A stretch of DNA of 43,813 nucleotides. Origin: a virus. The notes beneath the pieces are model-generated. The model saw only the letters and a list, made by a program, of their open reading frames with translations, ran no database searches and had not been told where the DNA came from. Shown piece by piece: positions 16,166 through 27,900 of the stretch; position 1 is the stretch's first letter, and each line of letters opens with the position of its first letter. The position numbers were made by a program, and so were the translations under genes. Location: the IMG/VR virus record IMGVR_UViG_3300039045_000069, positions 1 through 43,813 of that record; one strand, given 5' to 3'.

Positions 16166-17791
16166 TTAACCTTCTTTATAATAAAAATCAGAAAAACTTT
16201 CTGTCTCAGTAGATGTATCTGCCTCACCTGATGCAATTCCAGCTTGTCTAAATAAATAATATCCTATAGATTGCTTAGTGCTTTGAGTACCTGATTTAAA
16301 TTTATCTATACCAGTTCCAGCAAAATTTAATGGTACTAAAAATTGATTATCTTTACCTACATTAACTATACCAACTATTTCACCACTTTGAGTTTTTGTT
16401 ACTGCTGATAACTCACCTTCTAATGTAGCTTGACCAAGGTTTCCTTTTTGTAATATACCATCTATCTCTCTTTTAAGTTCAGCCCTAAGTTTATCAGATA
16501 AATTTTTATTTTCTAATTGTTTTTCTTTCCTTTTTAGTGCACTTAGTTGATTATTGTCTAATTTCATTATTCTTGCAAGTCTGTTAAACTCACTTACATT
16601 GTCCCCCTCATCTAAAAGCATACTTGATCTTAAGTCAATTTTTTGTCTAGAGGTTCCTTTAGAAACATCATATAAACCTTCATTAAAAGGAATCCCATTA
16701 ATTGTATTTTTAAATTTAGATTCATTTTTTTGTATTTTATCTAATATTTCATCAGGAACTACATTAAAGTAATTTATTGCTTTCTCTGTAGTTGGTTTTA
16801 CCTGTTCTGTTTTAGGGGGTGGTACTACCCTGTTCATTTGTTTGCTAGTTATAAAATCAACATACTTTCTAGATAATTCTCTATCAAAATCAGGATTTTT
16901 ACTACCATCATCTAATTGTGGGCGTAATTTTAGCTCTTGACTTGGTTCTGATCTTGGTAACTTTTGATTCTCTATAAAAAAAGCATCCATAATATCTCCT
17001 TGTATTAACTCTCCTTTAGTGTCTATGTATGAAATTCTACCATTAAGATAATAGTCTTTGTAATAAGAGTCAGAAAAATTTCCATTTTCATCAGGAGATA
17101 AGTTTAAAGTAAATTTATTTTTTATATTATCTAAGGTTTCATTATTATATCCTGTATATTTAGTTTTTCCAATAATCCAGCTTGAATTATCTTGATCTGA
17201 AAATTCTAAATCTATAGTGCTTTTAAAAGGGTCTACTTCTGTTTTATTAATTACACTACTAGCACTTATATCAAAAAGATTATTAGCGTCAGAAAAAGAT
17301 TTACCTTTATTAATAGCCTCCATAAAACCTTTTTCCCTCGATTCATATTGAAATGAACCATCATTATTTATTTTATAAACATCAGTATCCCCTTTCGATT
17401 TGTTGATTTGATGCGAGTTATATAACCTACCTCTTACTCCTGCTAATTCTAAATCTCCTTTAAAATTATTTTGCATATTAATTAATTGAACAGCTGCATC
17501 ACTTGTAGGATCTGAATAAATAGCATCTGCATTTTTTGCTGAAAACTCTAATATTTCTTTTTGTCTTGCTATAAAGTAATCTCTATAATTTCCAGCTCCT
17601 GTAATATCAAGAGAATTATATAAGTCCATATCAGCCTTTCTTCTAGCCTCTTGTCTTCTTCTAGCAAATTCTTCGTTTTGTAAATCTAATCTTTCTTGAG
17701 ATAAAGCAAGCTGTTGACGTACAGCTTCTTCTTTTAGAATGTCACGATTGTTCTTTAATATTGTTCCTGTAAAAAATAATCCTTTTCCCAT
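16166..17791 (-). CDS. Internal virion protein candidate
   Basis: This 541-residue protein begins with a short hydrophobic stretch (MGKGLFFTGTIL) and then a long charged helix rich in glutamine, glutamate and arginine (about 15-60), probably a coiled coil. The middle has mixed alpha/beta segments and the end is acidic and serine/threonine-rich. It is not recognised as a family. It lies between the 362-residue and 3253-residue genes with 0- and 5-base spacing, in the cargo/ejection position of the module, so an internal head or ejection protein is the best guess. Confidence 0.65.
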   Translation of the reverse strand: MGKGLFFTGTILKNNRDILKEEAVRQQLALSQERLDLQNEEFARRRQEARRKADMDLYNSLDITGAGNYRDYFIARQKEILEFSAKNADAIYSDPTSDAAVQLINMQNNFKGDLELAGVRGRLYNSHQINKSKGDTDVYKINNDGSFQYESREKGFMEAINKGKSFSDANNLFDISASSVINKTEVDPFKSTIDLEFSDQDNSSWIIGKTKYTGYNNETLDNIKNKFTLNLSPDENGNFSDSYYKDYYLNGRISYIDTKGELIQGDIMDAFFIENQKLPRSEPSQELKLRPQLDDGSKNPDFDRELSRKYVDFITSKQMNRVVPPPKTEQVKPTTEKAINYFNVVPDEILDKIQKNESKFKNTINGIPFNEGLYDVSKGTSRQKIDLRSSMLLDEGDNVSEFNRLARIMKLDNNQLSALKRKEKQLENKNLSDKLRAELKREIDGILQKGNLGQATLEGELSAVTKTQSGEIVGIVNVGKDNQFLVPLNFAGTGIDKFKSGTQSTKQSIGYYLFRQAGIASGEADTSTETESFSDFYYKEG

Positions 17792-18880
17792 TTATCTTCT
17801 ATTTAAAAAAGCACCCATTCTTGCACTTAAATTAGATAAAAAGTTTTTTTGTTCCTCCTCTTTTTGCTCTTTCATTTGCTCAATATCTTCATCTTTACCT
17901 ATGGTATTTTTATCATATTTAGCAACTAGCTTTTTCATTAAGTTTATAGCTGATTCAGTATCATCTTTTTTCAAAGCAACTCTTATAGCTTCTACATCAT
18001 CTGGTGGTAGTATCAACTCACCCCCCGTAGCCTCTCCTATTTTTTCCCCATCTTGAACAATGTCTATAGGGTTAGTATCATGATCAAACTCTCCTGGAGT
18101 TACCCCTCCATCATCATCTATTTTACCACCTTCCTCACCAGTTGGTATAGGACCAAATATTGTGCTTGGTTGATTTAACCTAACACCTTGTAATCCTTGT
18201 AAATTAATAAGTGAGGAAGAAAAAGGTACATTTAGTCTAGATGATTGCATCCCAGTAAATGGCCGTCTAATCGATAAAATAGATTGTATTGTGTTAGCAT
18301 CTACAGGTTTAACATCTGTAGCACCAAATAGTTTTCTTATATCTCCTACACCTCCAGCTCCAACACCCGAAGCTGCATCCTCAAGACCACTAAATATGTT
18401 TTTAACTGCTGCATCTTTTTCTGCTTGAATACCTTTAATTTCTGCCTCTGCAATTTTTATATCTTGTAACTTTTCTAACTTCTGTTCTCCAGCTAAATTC
18501 TGCATAGCCTTAGTTCTTGCAGCTTCTTGTGCACCTAAAATAGACAACTCATCTCTACTTCTTTGTCTTTCTAATCCTGCAACTCCAGCTAAAAGATTTC
18601 TAGGATCTCTTGATAAAGCACCTATAGCAGAAGCTCTATCTGCTTGTGCCCTTGCTTGTGACTCCTCAATTAATCTTTGAGAGAAAGGCTCCTCAGCTAA
18701 CTTTCTAGTTGCATCAGTAACTTTAAATTTTAATCTATCCTCTTCAAAGTCCCTCTCAGCTTTTCTTGCTCTAGCTGCTTGAACAGCTCCATATGCACTT
18801 TTTGCAGCCGAAAGTGCTAATAAGGCTGCTCCAACTGCTGCTTTCTTTTCTTTTTTATCTTTGTCTTTATGGTATGGCAT
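17792..18880 (-). CDS. Internal/cargo structural protein
   Basis: The start is set at 18880 (MPYHKDKDKKEKKAAV), giving 362 residues; an upstream in-frame ATG at 18934 lies inside the muzzle gene and would add an unlikely 18-residue extension. After a lysine-rich start there is an alanine-rich helix (LLALSAAKSAYGAVQAARA), then a long helical region rich in Ala, Arg and Glu (to about 155). Near 260-310 is FDHDTNPIDIV, then DGEKIGEATGGELILPPDD, a turn-rich motif I associate with Bacteroidetes-phage virion proteins next to the muzzle gene. It is probably a virion component released with DNA; the exact role is unknown. Confidence 0.65.
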   Translation of the reverse strand: MPYHKDKDKKEKKAAVGAALLALSAAKSAYGAVQAARARKAERDFEEDRLKFKVTDATRKLAEEPFSQRLIEESQARAQADRASAIGALSRDPRNLLAGVAGLERQRSRDELSILGAQEAARTKAMQNLAGEQKLEKLQDIKIAEAEIKGIQAEKDAAVKNIFSGLEDAASGVGAGGVGDIRKLFGATDVKPVDANTIQSILSIRRPFTGMQSSRLNVPFSSSLINLQGLQGVRLNQPSTIFGPIPTGEEGGKIDDDGGVTPGEFDHDTNPIDIVQDGEKIGEATGGELILPPDDVEAIRVALKKDDTESAINLMKKLVAKYDKNTIGKDEDIEQMKEQKEEEQKNFLSNLSARMGAFLNRR

Positions 18881-18894
18881 ATTAATGATTTTTA

Positions 18895-18902
18895 CAAATG
18901 TA
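18895..18902 (-). promoter_or_regulatory. Possible -7 element before the cargo genes
   Basis: TACATTTG on the minus strand matches TAnnTTTG and lies 14 bases before the chosen ATG at 18880, in the short gap after the muzzle gene. No TTG is found at the usual distance, so this is at best a weak promoter. Confidence 0.25.
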
Positions 18903-18914
18903 CTAAAATTTTTT

Positions 18915-21900
18915 TTATTTATTGCTAAGTTCACTCTTATCTACATCAGCATTAGCAACGTATAAATTAAATTTATATCTAGATAAATATTTTGATGGAG
19001 TTGTAAGTAAAGGTCTAGTTGATAAAGTGGTCATCATATAACTACCTTTCATTTTTTCTCCCTCTACTCGACCATCTTTTGATATAAATAAAAATCCACC
19101 TACATCTTCACTTGATGAACTGTAAACATTTTCGTTATTGGGTTTTATAAAAACAACACTAGAATTATTTATAATAATAGGATATCCTAAAAATACAGAA
19201 GTACCATCTTCTTTTTGATAGTATAATTTATACTCTGTTTCATATATAGTAGCATTACTTTGCAAAGGTGATGTTTGACAAACAAAAGTTACCCCAACAT
19301 CATTTGATCCAGAATAAGAACTATTTATATCTGATATAGAAAAATCACCAGCTTCTCCTATAATATATTTACCTCCTACTGTCATTTGATCACTAGGAAT
19401 TGTAGAATTTGTTGTAACATTAGAATTAAAATTTCCTAATATTTCACCTATACCAGTTGTTTCAGATATAGAATCTACAGATCCAACACCTTGAAGTTCA
19501 GATCCATCACCAAAAACCTCTGTTTCAGAATACGTACTATCAACTTCTGCTTGAGATTTTACGTAAGGTATAGTAGAATAATGTATTGACTCTTTAGTTT
19601 TAAAATCTATAACCTCTATATAATTATTATCTAATATTAAATCTACATTTTCTGTTAAACTTAATATAGTATTTGATATTACAGATTTTACAACTCTATA
19701 TTTAAATACATATCCACCATCTTTATTGTTCCCATATATTTTTACAAAGTCACCTTTTTTAACATCTTGATAAAATAAAGTATTTACACCTTTAATTAAA
19801 GATTCTGAGCCTTCTAAATCAGGATTATAATTAACAACAAGACCATCTACTTTTTTAAATCCTATTTGTGTATTTATAACAGAATCATAACCAGACTTTA
19901 ATCCTTCACCTGTTATAGTTTGTCCCATGTTAGTAAACATATAAGCAAATAATTTTCCATCACTTTCTAAAGATAAAGCGTTGTATGTTTTTATAGATGA
20001 TGGTTCTGCATTAAAAGGAAACTGTATTAAAGAATCATATTGTTGACCATAAAAATTATTATACCTTCTTTGTAAGTTTCTGGTTTCATCTACATCAGAT
20101 TCTTGAAATACATATTTATTTTGATAAACTCTATCAGTAGTATTATGCTTGTATAATTTTCCATCTTTAAATCCTATAAATTGTCTATTTACTTTGCCAT
20201 AATAGTCTGGATAAAAATCATAAAAAGAAGTCCATTTATTTACTCTTTCGTTAAAAGCTATAGTTTTACTTTTAAATATTAATATAGGATTTCTGTTTTC
20301 ATAAGTGTCTAAAGATGTAGACCATGTAGAAGGATCCTCTGCCCATTGACCAGTTATAGCATTTGTAACATCAGGGAAAGTTACTATATATTCATCATAC
20401 TTTGGATCATACCCTCCTATAATATTAAAACTTACAAGACTATTTTCCTCTGGATCATTTATAACATACATTTCTCCAAGGTCTCTAAAATAATCTCTCA
20501 TTCCACTTTCAGATATTACAGTTAGACCATCAGTTGATAATCTTAAAACTACTCCTCTTTTTATATCTACAAAATAAAATTTATTTCCAAATTTAACTAT
20601 ACTCTCTGGCTGTAAACCACATCCATAATCGCCAGAATATAAAGTAGCATAGTTGTCTATTATCTTATTAGATAGTGAAACTAAATTATCTCCTTTAGCT
20701 GTTGTAATAATATCAGCTCCCACTAAAACTCTACCTACTTTATTTTCATGAAATATTAATAAATCATCATTTATTGTCATTAAAGATTGTATAGAACCAA
20801 AGTCTTTATTGTAATCAAAATATGGAATATTAGCTAAATTAAAACTTGATAAACCATTTATGGATGCTGTGCTAGAAAATGGCTCAGAAAAGAATACAGA
20901 TGCCTCTAATCTTCTTTCTGCTGCATTTAAATTAATAACATTAATTCTACCCCTACTATAATTATTAGTGTTGTGAAAATCATTTAAATAATAATCCTCT
21001 ACAAAAAATGTTTCTGTTGGTGATCCTGTCTCATCAGTAACCATATTTCTTGGTTTTAAATATACATCTCCATCTCTTAAAATTAATGTTGCAGGTTCAG
21101 ATGAAACTAGTTGATTTATTTCTGTATCTAAAGTGTAAGATGAAGATTGATTTGTATCACCTATGTGAGCTCTATTTGTTTTTCCAGGATTTGATATTGC
21201 AAATTTATCTCCTATCTCATAGTAAACATTAAACTCATTTTCTAAATCTTTTTTAGGTCTATATATTTCTACTATAAGATTTTTATATCCACTAGTAGCT
21301 AAAGAAAAACCATTATGTGCTATACTTACAGTAGATCCAAACTCATCTAAAACACTAGTAGATTCTGGGTTAGGTATTCTTATATAAAATCCAGAGTTAG
21401 CAGACGTAATAGTAAATGGTGGATCATCTGTATCAGATGTATAAATTTCAGATCCTGATATTTGTAAATCTATATATTCTGAAAATCTTCTTCTTCCTGT
21501 ACCTGGATCATAGCTTATAAATCTAACTCTATCTCCTTCCACATAATCATAATCTATTAATGATCCTGTGCTTTGATTGTAACTATAATTCTGACCTTTT
21601 AAAGACTGTAAACTTAAATACATTTGTGTATCATTTGAAGTTCCAGCTTCTACATTGACAACTGACATTTGAATAAACTCATCTACAGTATTATTTCCTG
21701 TGTAATATAACTGATAGTGAGTTGCAAATTTAGGTGGTTTATTAAATATCTTAAGTTCTAGTTCAGTTTTTTGTGCCACCTCATGACCTTGTTGTTCTGT
21801 ATAAAACTTATTATAAGCTTTTGTTCCATTAAAAGTTTCTGAAAATTCTGGCCCTACATTTACAAAAGAACATCTGTTTGTTTCATCAAAGTAAGCTATA

Positions 21901-24900
21901 CCAAAGCTATGATAAGCTCCTGATTTAAAAGCACTTACACCAATATCTCCTGATACAAACTTTGATTTATCTTTTATTACAAGGGTATGAAGACCTACAA
22001 TACCAGGTGCAGCAAATCCAATACCTACATTCTCATCATTAAATTTAAAAGTGATTTCAACTTTGCTATCTGAAGAGTTATAACTTGCAAATACTTGCCC
22101 TCCACCATCTCCTATACCTTCAAATGTTGCAATACCTGCACCATTATTAATAGCACTTGCAACTTTATTACCTATTAAATCTATATCTATATCATTAGTT
22201 ATGTCAATTGTTAAATTAAAAGTTACCTTTCTATTTTTAGGACCTTTTAAATTAGCTAGATAATCTATAATTATTTTTTGATTTTTACCTGATTCAAAGT
22301 TTAAACCTGTTAAAAAAAAGTTTTGAAAATGCCTTGTAATTCCATCACCTATCAAAGGATTGCCTCCTAAGTTTGCATTAAATGCAGGTTCAAAATCATT
22401 GCTTATATCATTTTCATCAAATTGCTCTGTTATTTCTGTAGTTGTTGTCTGTAAAACAGTTTCTACTGGATTAAAACTACTGCTAGCTATTATATTAGTA
22501 TTATCAAATCCCTCTAATACATTTCCATAGGCTATTCTATTGTTTCTTAATATGGTTTGTGCTTTTGCAAGTTTTGGCACAGAATCAAATAATTTATTAG
22601 AATCAACAACATCTACAAATGGATATGTTCCATCGTTAAAAAAATTAATACTAGAAGTTATATTTGTGTAATTATAAAAATCATTTGTTATAACTTCATT
22701 TTTTATCTTTTTAAGAAATCTAATAAAATTATTAGGAACTGTATCTACTAAAAAAAACTCTCCTGTATTTCCTTTTCTTGCAACTATTTCAATGGTGTCT
22801 ACATCAGAAACACTATCTTCATATTCTACTTTTAAAAAATTATCTATGTCAGTATAACTATCTGCATTAATATTAGTATTTAAAGCAAAAGCATCACTAA
22901 TTTTTATATCTGATATACCACTGTACGATGTGTTTTCTTCATCGACATGATGATATCTGTATTTAAACTGAAACATATTATCTAATATGTTATTTGTTGA
23001 TACACTACTATCTTTACTAGAAGTAGTTATAGGTCTCGTATTAGGTTGATGTTTTACAGCATCTATATATTTTTCTTTATGAATAGTATCTCCAAAACTT
23101 ATTAGTGGAGAATAAGCATTTTCTGGATCAGCAAAAAGCATAACACCTGTTAATGCAGAAAAGTTTCCAGCCCATGGGCAATCAGTTATTATACCTTCTA
23201 CCTCTACACCATTAAATGTTAGTGGTAGAGCTGCAGAGTTATTTACCTCTATATTGTTATCAGATGAACTTGCAAATTGTGGATTTGTTAAAGAACCATA
23301 TTCTTGAACTAAAGTTATAGTAGTTCCACTTACAGATAAAACTTCATAAAAAAATGGAAAACTATTAGCATCTTGTATTGCTATAAAATTACCTGGAAGT
23401 AAACCTAATATTTCTTGTGATGCTGTTACAGTAGCACTACCATTTGTAACATTAAATGTTGTACCTGAACTAGCCTTAGGCACTATACCTAAAACTTCTG
23501 CATATCCATTAAAACCTGATGTGCTTACATTATTAGAATTATTATCTAACTGAGTGTACACATAATCTCCTTTTTTAAAAGGATGGTTAGTTGACCCTCC
23601 TATAAAAACAGAGCTAGAGTTTGTTTTATAATTTACATCTTGAAATTTATATTTACAAGTATCTATATTTATTTCATTTTGTTTTGCAAGCTCTACATTT
23701 ATCTTTCTAGGTCTATTTAAATTATCTGTAAAGTATAATATGTCATCAACTTTATTTATACCTGTAATTAAAAAGTCTTCATCAAAATTTAATATATTAT
23801 TATTATTGCCAGAACTAGATGGTCTACCATCTTGATATACAGTTTGTATTGAATCTGTTAATAAATCATATTCCAATATAGAATCAAATTTTGTATTTAA
23901 AGGACTATTGTAAATAAAGTAATACAACTTATTTTTTGGTTTATCTTCATAAGAACCTATACATCTGTAGCCTACTGCAACTGTAGGTTGAACTACAGTT
24001 CTGCCTAATAGTACATTTTTTGCTAAATTTTTAGTAGATGTTGCATAAGCTAAACTAACTAAAGATGATGATTGATCATTGACACTACTTAAATTACTAT
24101 ATACTCTTTGACCTATTAATTGTAAACTTGTGTTTGTTGTTCCATCTGCAAAGGTAGTTCCTACTAAATTGTAGTTATCAAATAAGTTCCATATTATATG
24201 CCCATTTGAATCTGATAATATATTACTATCATATACAGTTGGAGTTTGACCTGAAAAAGATCCAGTATCATATATAAAAAATTCCCAACCTTCAGGACCT
24301 CCTATTATTTCAATCTCTACTTGCAAACCAGTTGTTATACTTTCTGCTGTAGAATCTAAAGGCTGATTGCTTTGAGTAATTGTTGGTGAATTATTAGTAA
24401 AAACAGTATTATTATTAAAATTTAAAACTCTATAAATAAAAGTTATTTCACCATAATTCTCTGTATTTATAATTTTTGTATGAGCATGAGGCTCACTTGT
24501 ATTTCCAGAAACCTGGTTAGATCTCCCATGAGAAAAACCATTGTCAAAATCAGAACAATAATTTATTAAAAGTTGAGGTAAAGTTAAAAAATTATCAACA
24601 CTATTATCTACAAAATTATTATTATGATACAATGGAAATAAATGATAGTTTTCTTCACTAAAATTATTAGAGTTTATTACACTTGAAGTATCTTCTACTT
24701 GAAATTCTGGTATATTAGTATTTCTAAAAACTAAAAATGGACTAGATCCATACGATGAATTGTTTACATAACCATCTTGAGGATTGCTTCCAAATCCAAT
24801 ACCACTATAATTAGTAAACTCTGGCATCTTTCCATTAAATGTGAATCTATATACAGCACTATTAGAACCTACTGCAGACCCATCTGTATTAGAATCTATT

Positions 24901-27900
24901 TGATTTAAAGCCTCATCTAGTTGACTTTGTAATTCATCTTTATCGCTTTGTAAGTCTGATATAGTTTGATTAAATAAAGATACTGCAGAATCTAAATCTG
25001 CTTGACTTGCACTTGTTGTAAAGTTTAAATCTGAAATTATATTATTATGCTCACTGGTAATGCTTTGTACTGCACTTACTAAAGAGTTTGCTAAACCTAT
25101 ATATCGAACTATTGATTGGTTTAAAGACTGATTTTCTAGTGTTAATATTTCTATTTCATTAAACCTATCATTTGAAGTTTGTTGAAGTTCTGTAAAGTTA
25201 TTTAAGATGTTAATACTTTGATCTACAAAATTATTGTATGATGAGTTACTTAAAGCAACATTATTAGGTAGTTTAAAAAATTGTACGTTATCTATTCTTG
25301 TCCCTACAGGAGGAACAATACTTTCTCCATTTAATTCTACAGAAACAGGAGATATAATAATATCTATAGATGATGTGCTTAAAGAATTTAGACCTAATAT
25401 ATTTACAGGTAAAACAAAATCTCCATTACTAAATCCAAATTGAACAGAGTCAGCTAAAACATTTCCATCTACATCTTTAAATTCTACTTTAAAAGCACCC
25501 TTACCCTCTTCTTTTCCAGTTACAGAAACATTTAATAAATAAGAACCATCAACTTGTGGAGAAGATATAGTTTGTTTTATTGTATGAAAATCTTTTAATT
25601 CTGTAGATAAAACCTCTATCGCACTAGAGGATATAGCAAAAGTAGTTGGACTTGACGCAGTCCAGTTACTAGAGGAATCAAAAGTACCATTTATTATTAA
25701 ATCAGTAAGAGTAACAGATTGTTGTAGTAAATCAATCTCTGCTTCTAGTGTAGATTTTGCATCTAAAGCCTGATCTAAAAGTGCTTGAACATTATTAACA
25801 TCCTCTTGTGAAACACCATCCTCTTGATTTGCTAAAGCACGATCTAAGTCTTGCTCTAAAGCCATAATATTAGATTGTAAATTACTAGCTTTAATATTAA
25901 AATTAGTAAGATTAACTTGATATTCACCTATTTGACTTACAGGTAAATTTTCAAAACTTCCATTTTGTATATTATCTACTGCTTCACTTAAATCCTCTAC
26001 AAGTTTATCTATTCCATTTTGATATTCAGTTATAGTTGTTTGTAAGTCATTTAATGTTTGCGTTTGATTGCCTATTGTTGCACCTAAAGAAGTAACCTCA
26101 TTTTCTAAAGTAGATATACTTTGTGTTTGAGAATCTACTTGATCTTGTAATTCTGTATTTAAAAGACTAGCTGCTGTTAAACTATTTTGATATTGATTAT
26201 TTTGTGTAGTAAGTTCTTGAACTTGATTTTGTAAACTATTAAATTCTGATATAAAAGTGTTAGCATTTAAACCTAAATTTGCTAGCTCAGTATTGTAGGC
26301 ATCCACTTGTGATTGAGCAAAATCTAATTGTGATTGTAAACTTGAAATTTGTTGTTCATTAAGATCATTTTCAATAGCAGATGCTTCTATACTTTCATGT
26401 AAAAATGAAATTAAATCTTGTATTTCAGCATAAGTTTCTGCAGTTATCGTTGTTATAGTTCCATCATCATTTTGTATTTCTAAAGTTGTGCCTAATTGAT
26501 TTTGTAGATTAATAATTTGTTCGTTTAAATCATTTTGTGCATTTTGTAAATCAGTAATAGTATTATTTAAAGATGTTATTTGTGACTCTAAAGATGCTAT
26601 TTCACTAGCAGATAAAGATAAAGCAGCGTTAAAATCTGCAACCTCTTGTTGATGAGCAGTAGTTAATTGATCAATCTCATCTTGTTTAGAGTTTATTTGA
26701 TTTTCTAATTGAGAATTTAATTGTTGAAGTTCACTTATTTGATTTAATAAATTACTGTAATCAAAACCTCCATTAGATACATTAACTAAAGATGTAGTTA
26801 CTCCAGGTAGTAAAGGTCTATTACTCATACTTACTGATCTACCTTCTTGTAAAGCTGATAAAACCTCTTGCTCACTTGAACCAAAACACAAATTAAAAGG
26901 AACTCCTTTTTGTATTGAAATAGATAAATGTGCTATATCAGGTTGTAGTTCAGATATAGTTAAAGCTTTTATTATTATTGTATCTGTTTCAGCAAAATTA
27001 TTTGTAACCTCTAGAAAAAAACTATTATGATTTGAATCTGCTTGAAATACAAATGAATCAAAAGTAGTGCTTGTAATTGCTGGACTAATACTAGAACCAA
27101 CTTTAAAAAATAAAGAGTTTCCTGAACTAGTATATGTTGTAAAGCTAGCTTGTATTTTATACCAATTACCTTGTATTATATTAGCAGGAAAGAAAAATGT
27201 ATCCCCTGCACTTGCACTAGAACTTAAGGTAATAACATTACTTGATATAGAAAAAGCAGGATTATTTAAAGGAGAATTATCAAAATTATTAAAACTATCA
27301 TCTGATGTATAGTTATTTAATAAAGAAAAACTACTGCTTGGAGCAGAATCTCCATTTACTAGTAAAGAATTATTATTACCTTTTAAGGCTGTATTAGATT
27401 GAAAACTTAAAGTTACATCATTATCTACACCAACTGTTGAAACTGTATGTGGATTAGGAGAACCTTTTACTAAAACATTACCTTCAAAGTTTGTAAATTT
27501 ATTAACTAAAGATTCAGCTATATTACTTTGAGTAGTATCTAATTCAAAGGGATCACCAGTATTAAATTTACCTTCTCCTCCCAGCTCTGCAAAAAGAGAA
27601 ACTTCAAACTCGCCATTATTTTCTACATAACTATATATATTATTTATGTCTGCATCTTGAGCAGATGTAGGTTCTGTTCCACTTATAGTTAACACATATT
27701 GAGTTCCTCCTATATTATCAGTTGTTACACCTATAGGGCTACCATCATCTTGAGTATTGTTAGGTATAGAATCTCCAGTTTCAAAATCTGCATTAGACTG
27801 TATAACTAAACCACCATTATTTTCTATATGAAGTCTACCCTCTGATGGATAATCATCTATAGATGAAGACCATGTAAATTCAGAACCCTCTTGACCATAA

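Noticed and set aside
17739-18056. 105-residue plus-strand ORF across two cargo genes
   Set aside because: It spans a gene boundary on the opposite strand, is Phe/Ser/Leu-rich like other antisense shadows and has no start context.
17792-18934. Longer start (380 residues) for the cargo gene at 17792
   Set aside because: It would overlap the muzzle stop and include a possible promoter element; ATG 18880 begins the charged N-terminus directly.
23979-24000. Exact 8-bp inverted repeat AACTGTAG/CTACAGTT
   Set aside because: It lies well inside the muzzle coding region, has no T-run and encodes ordinary residues, so chance is the simplest reading.
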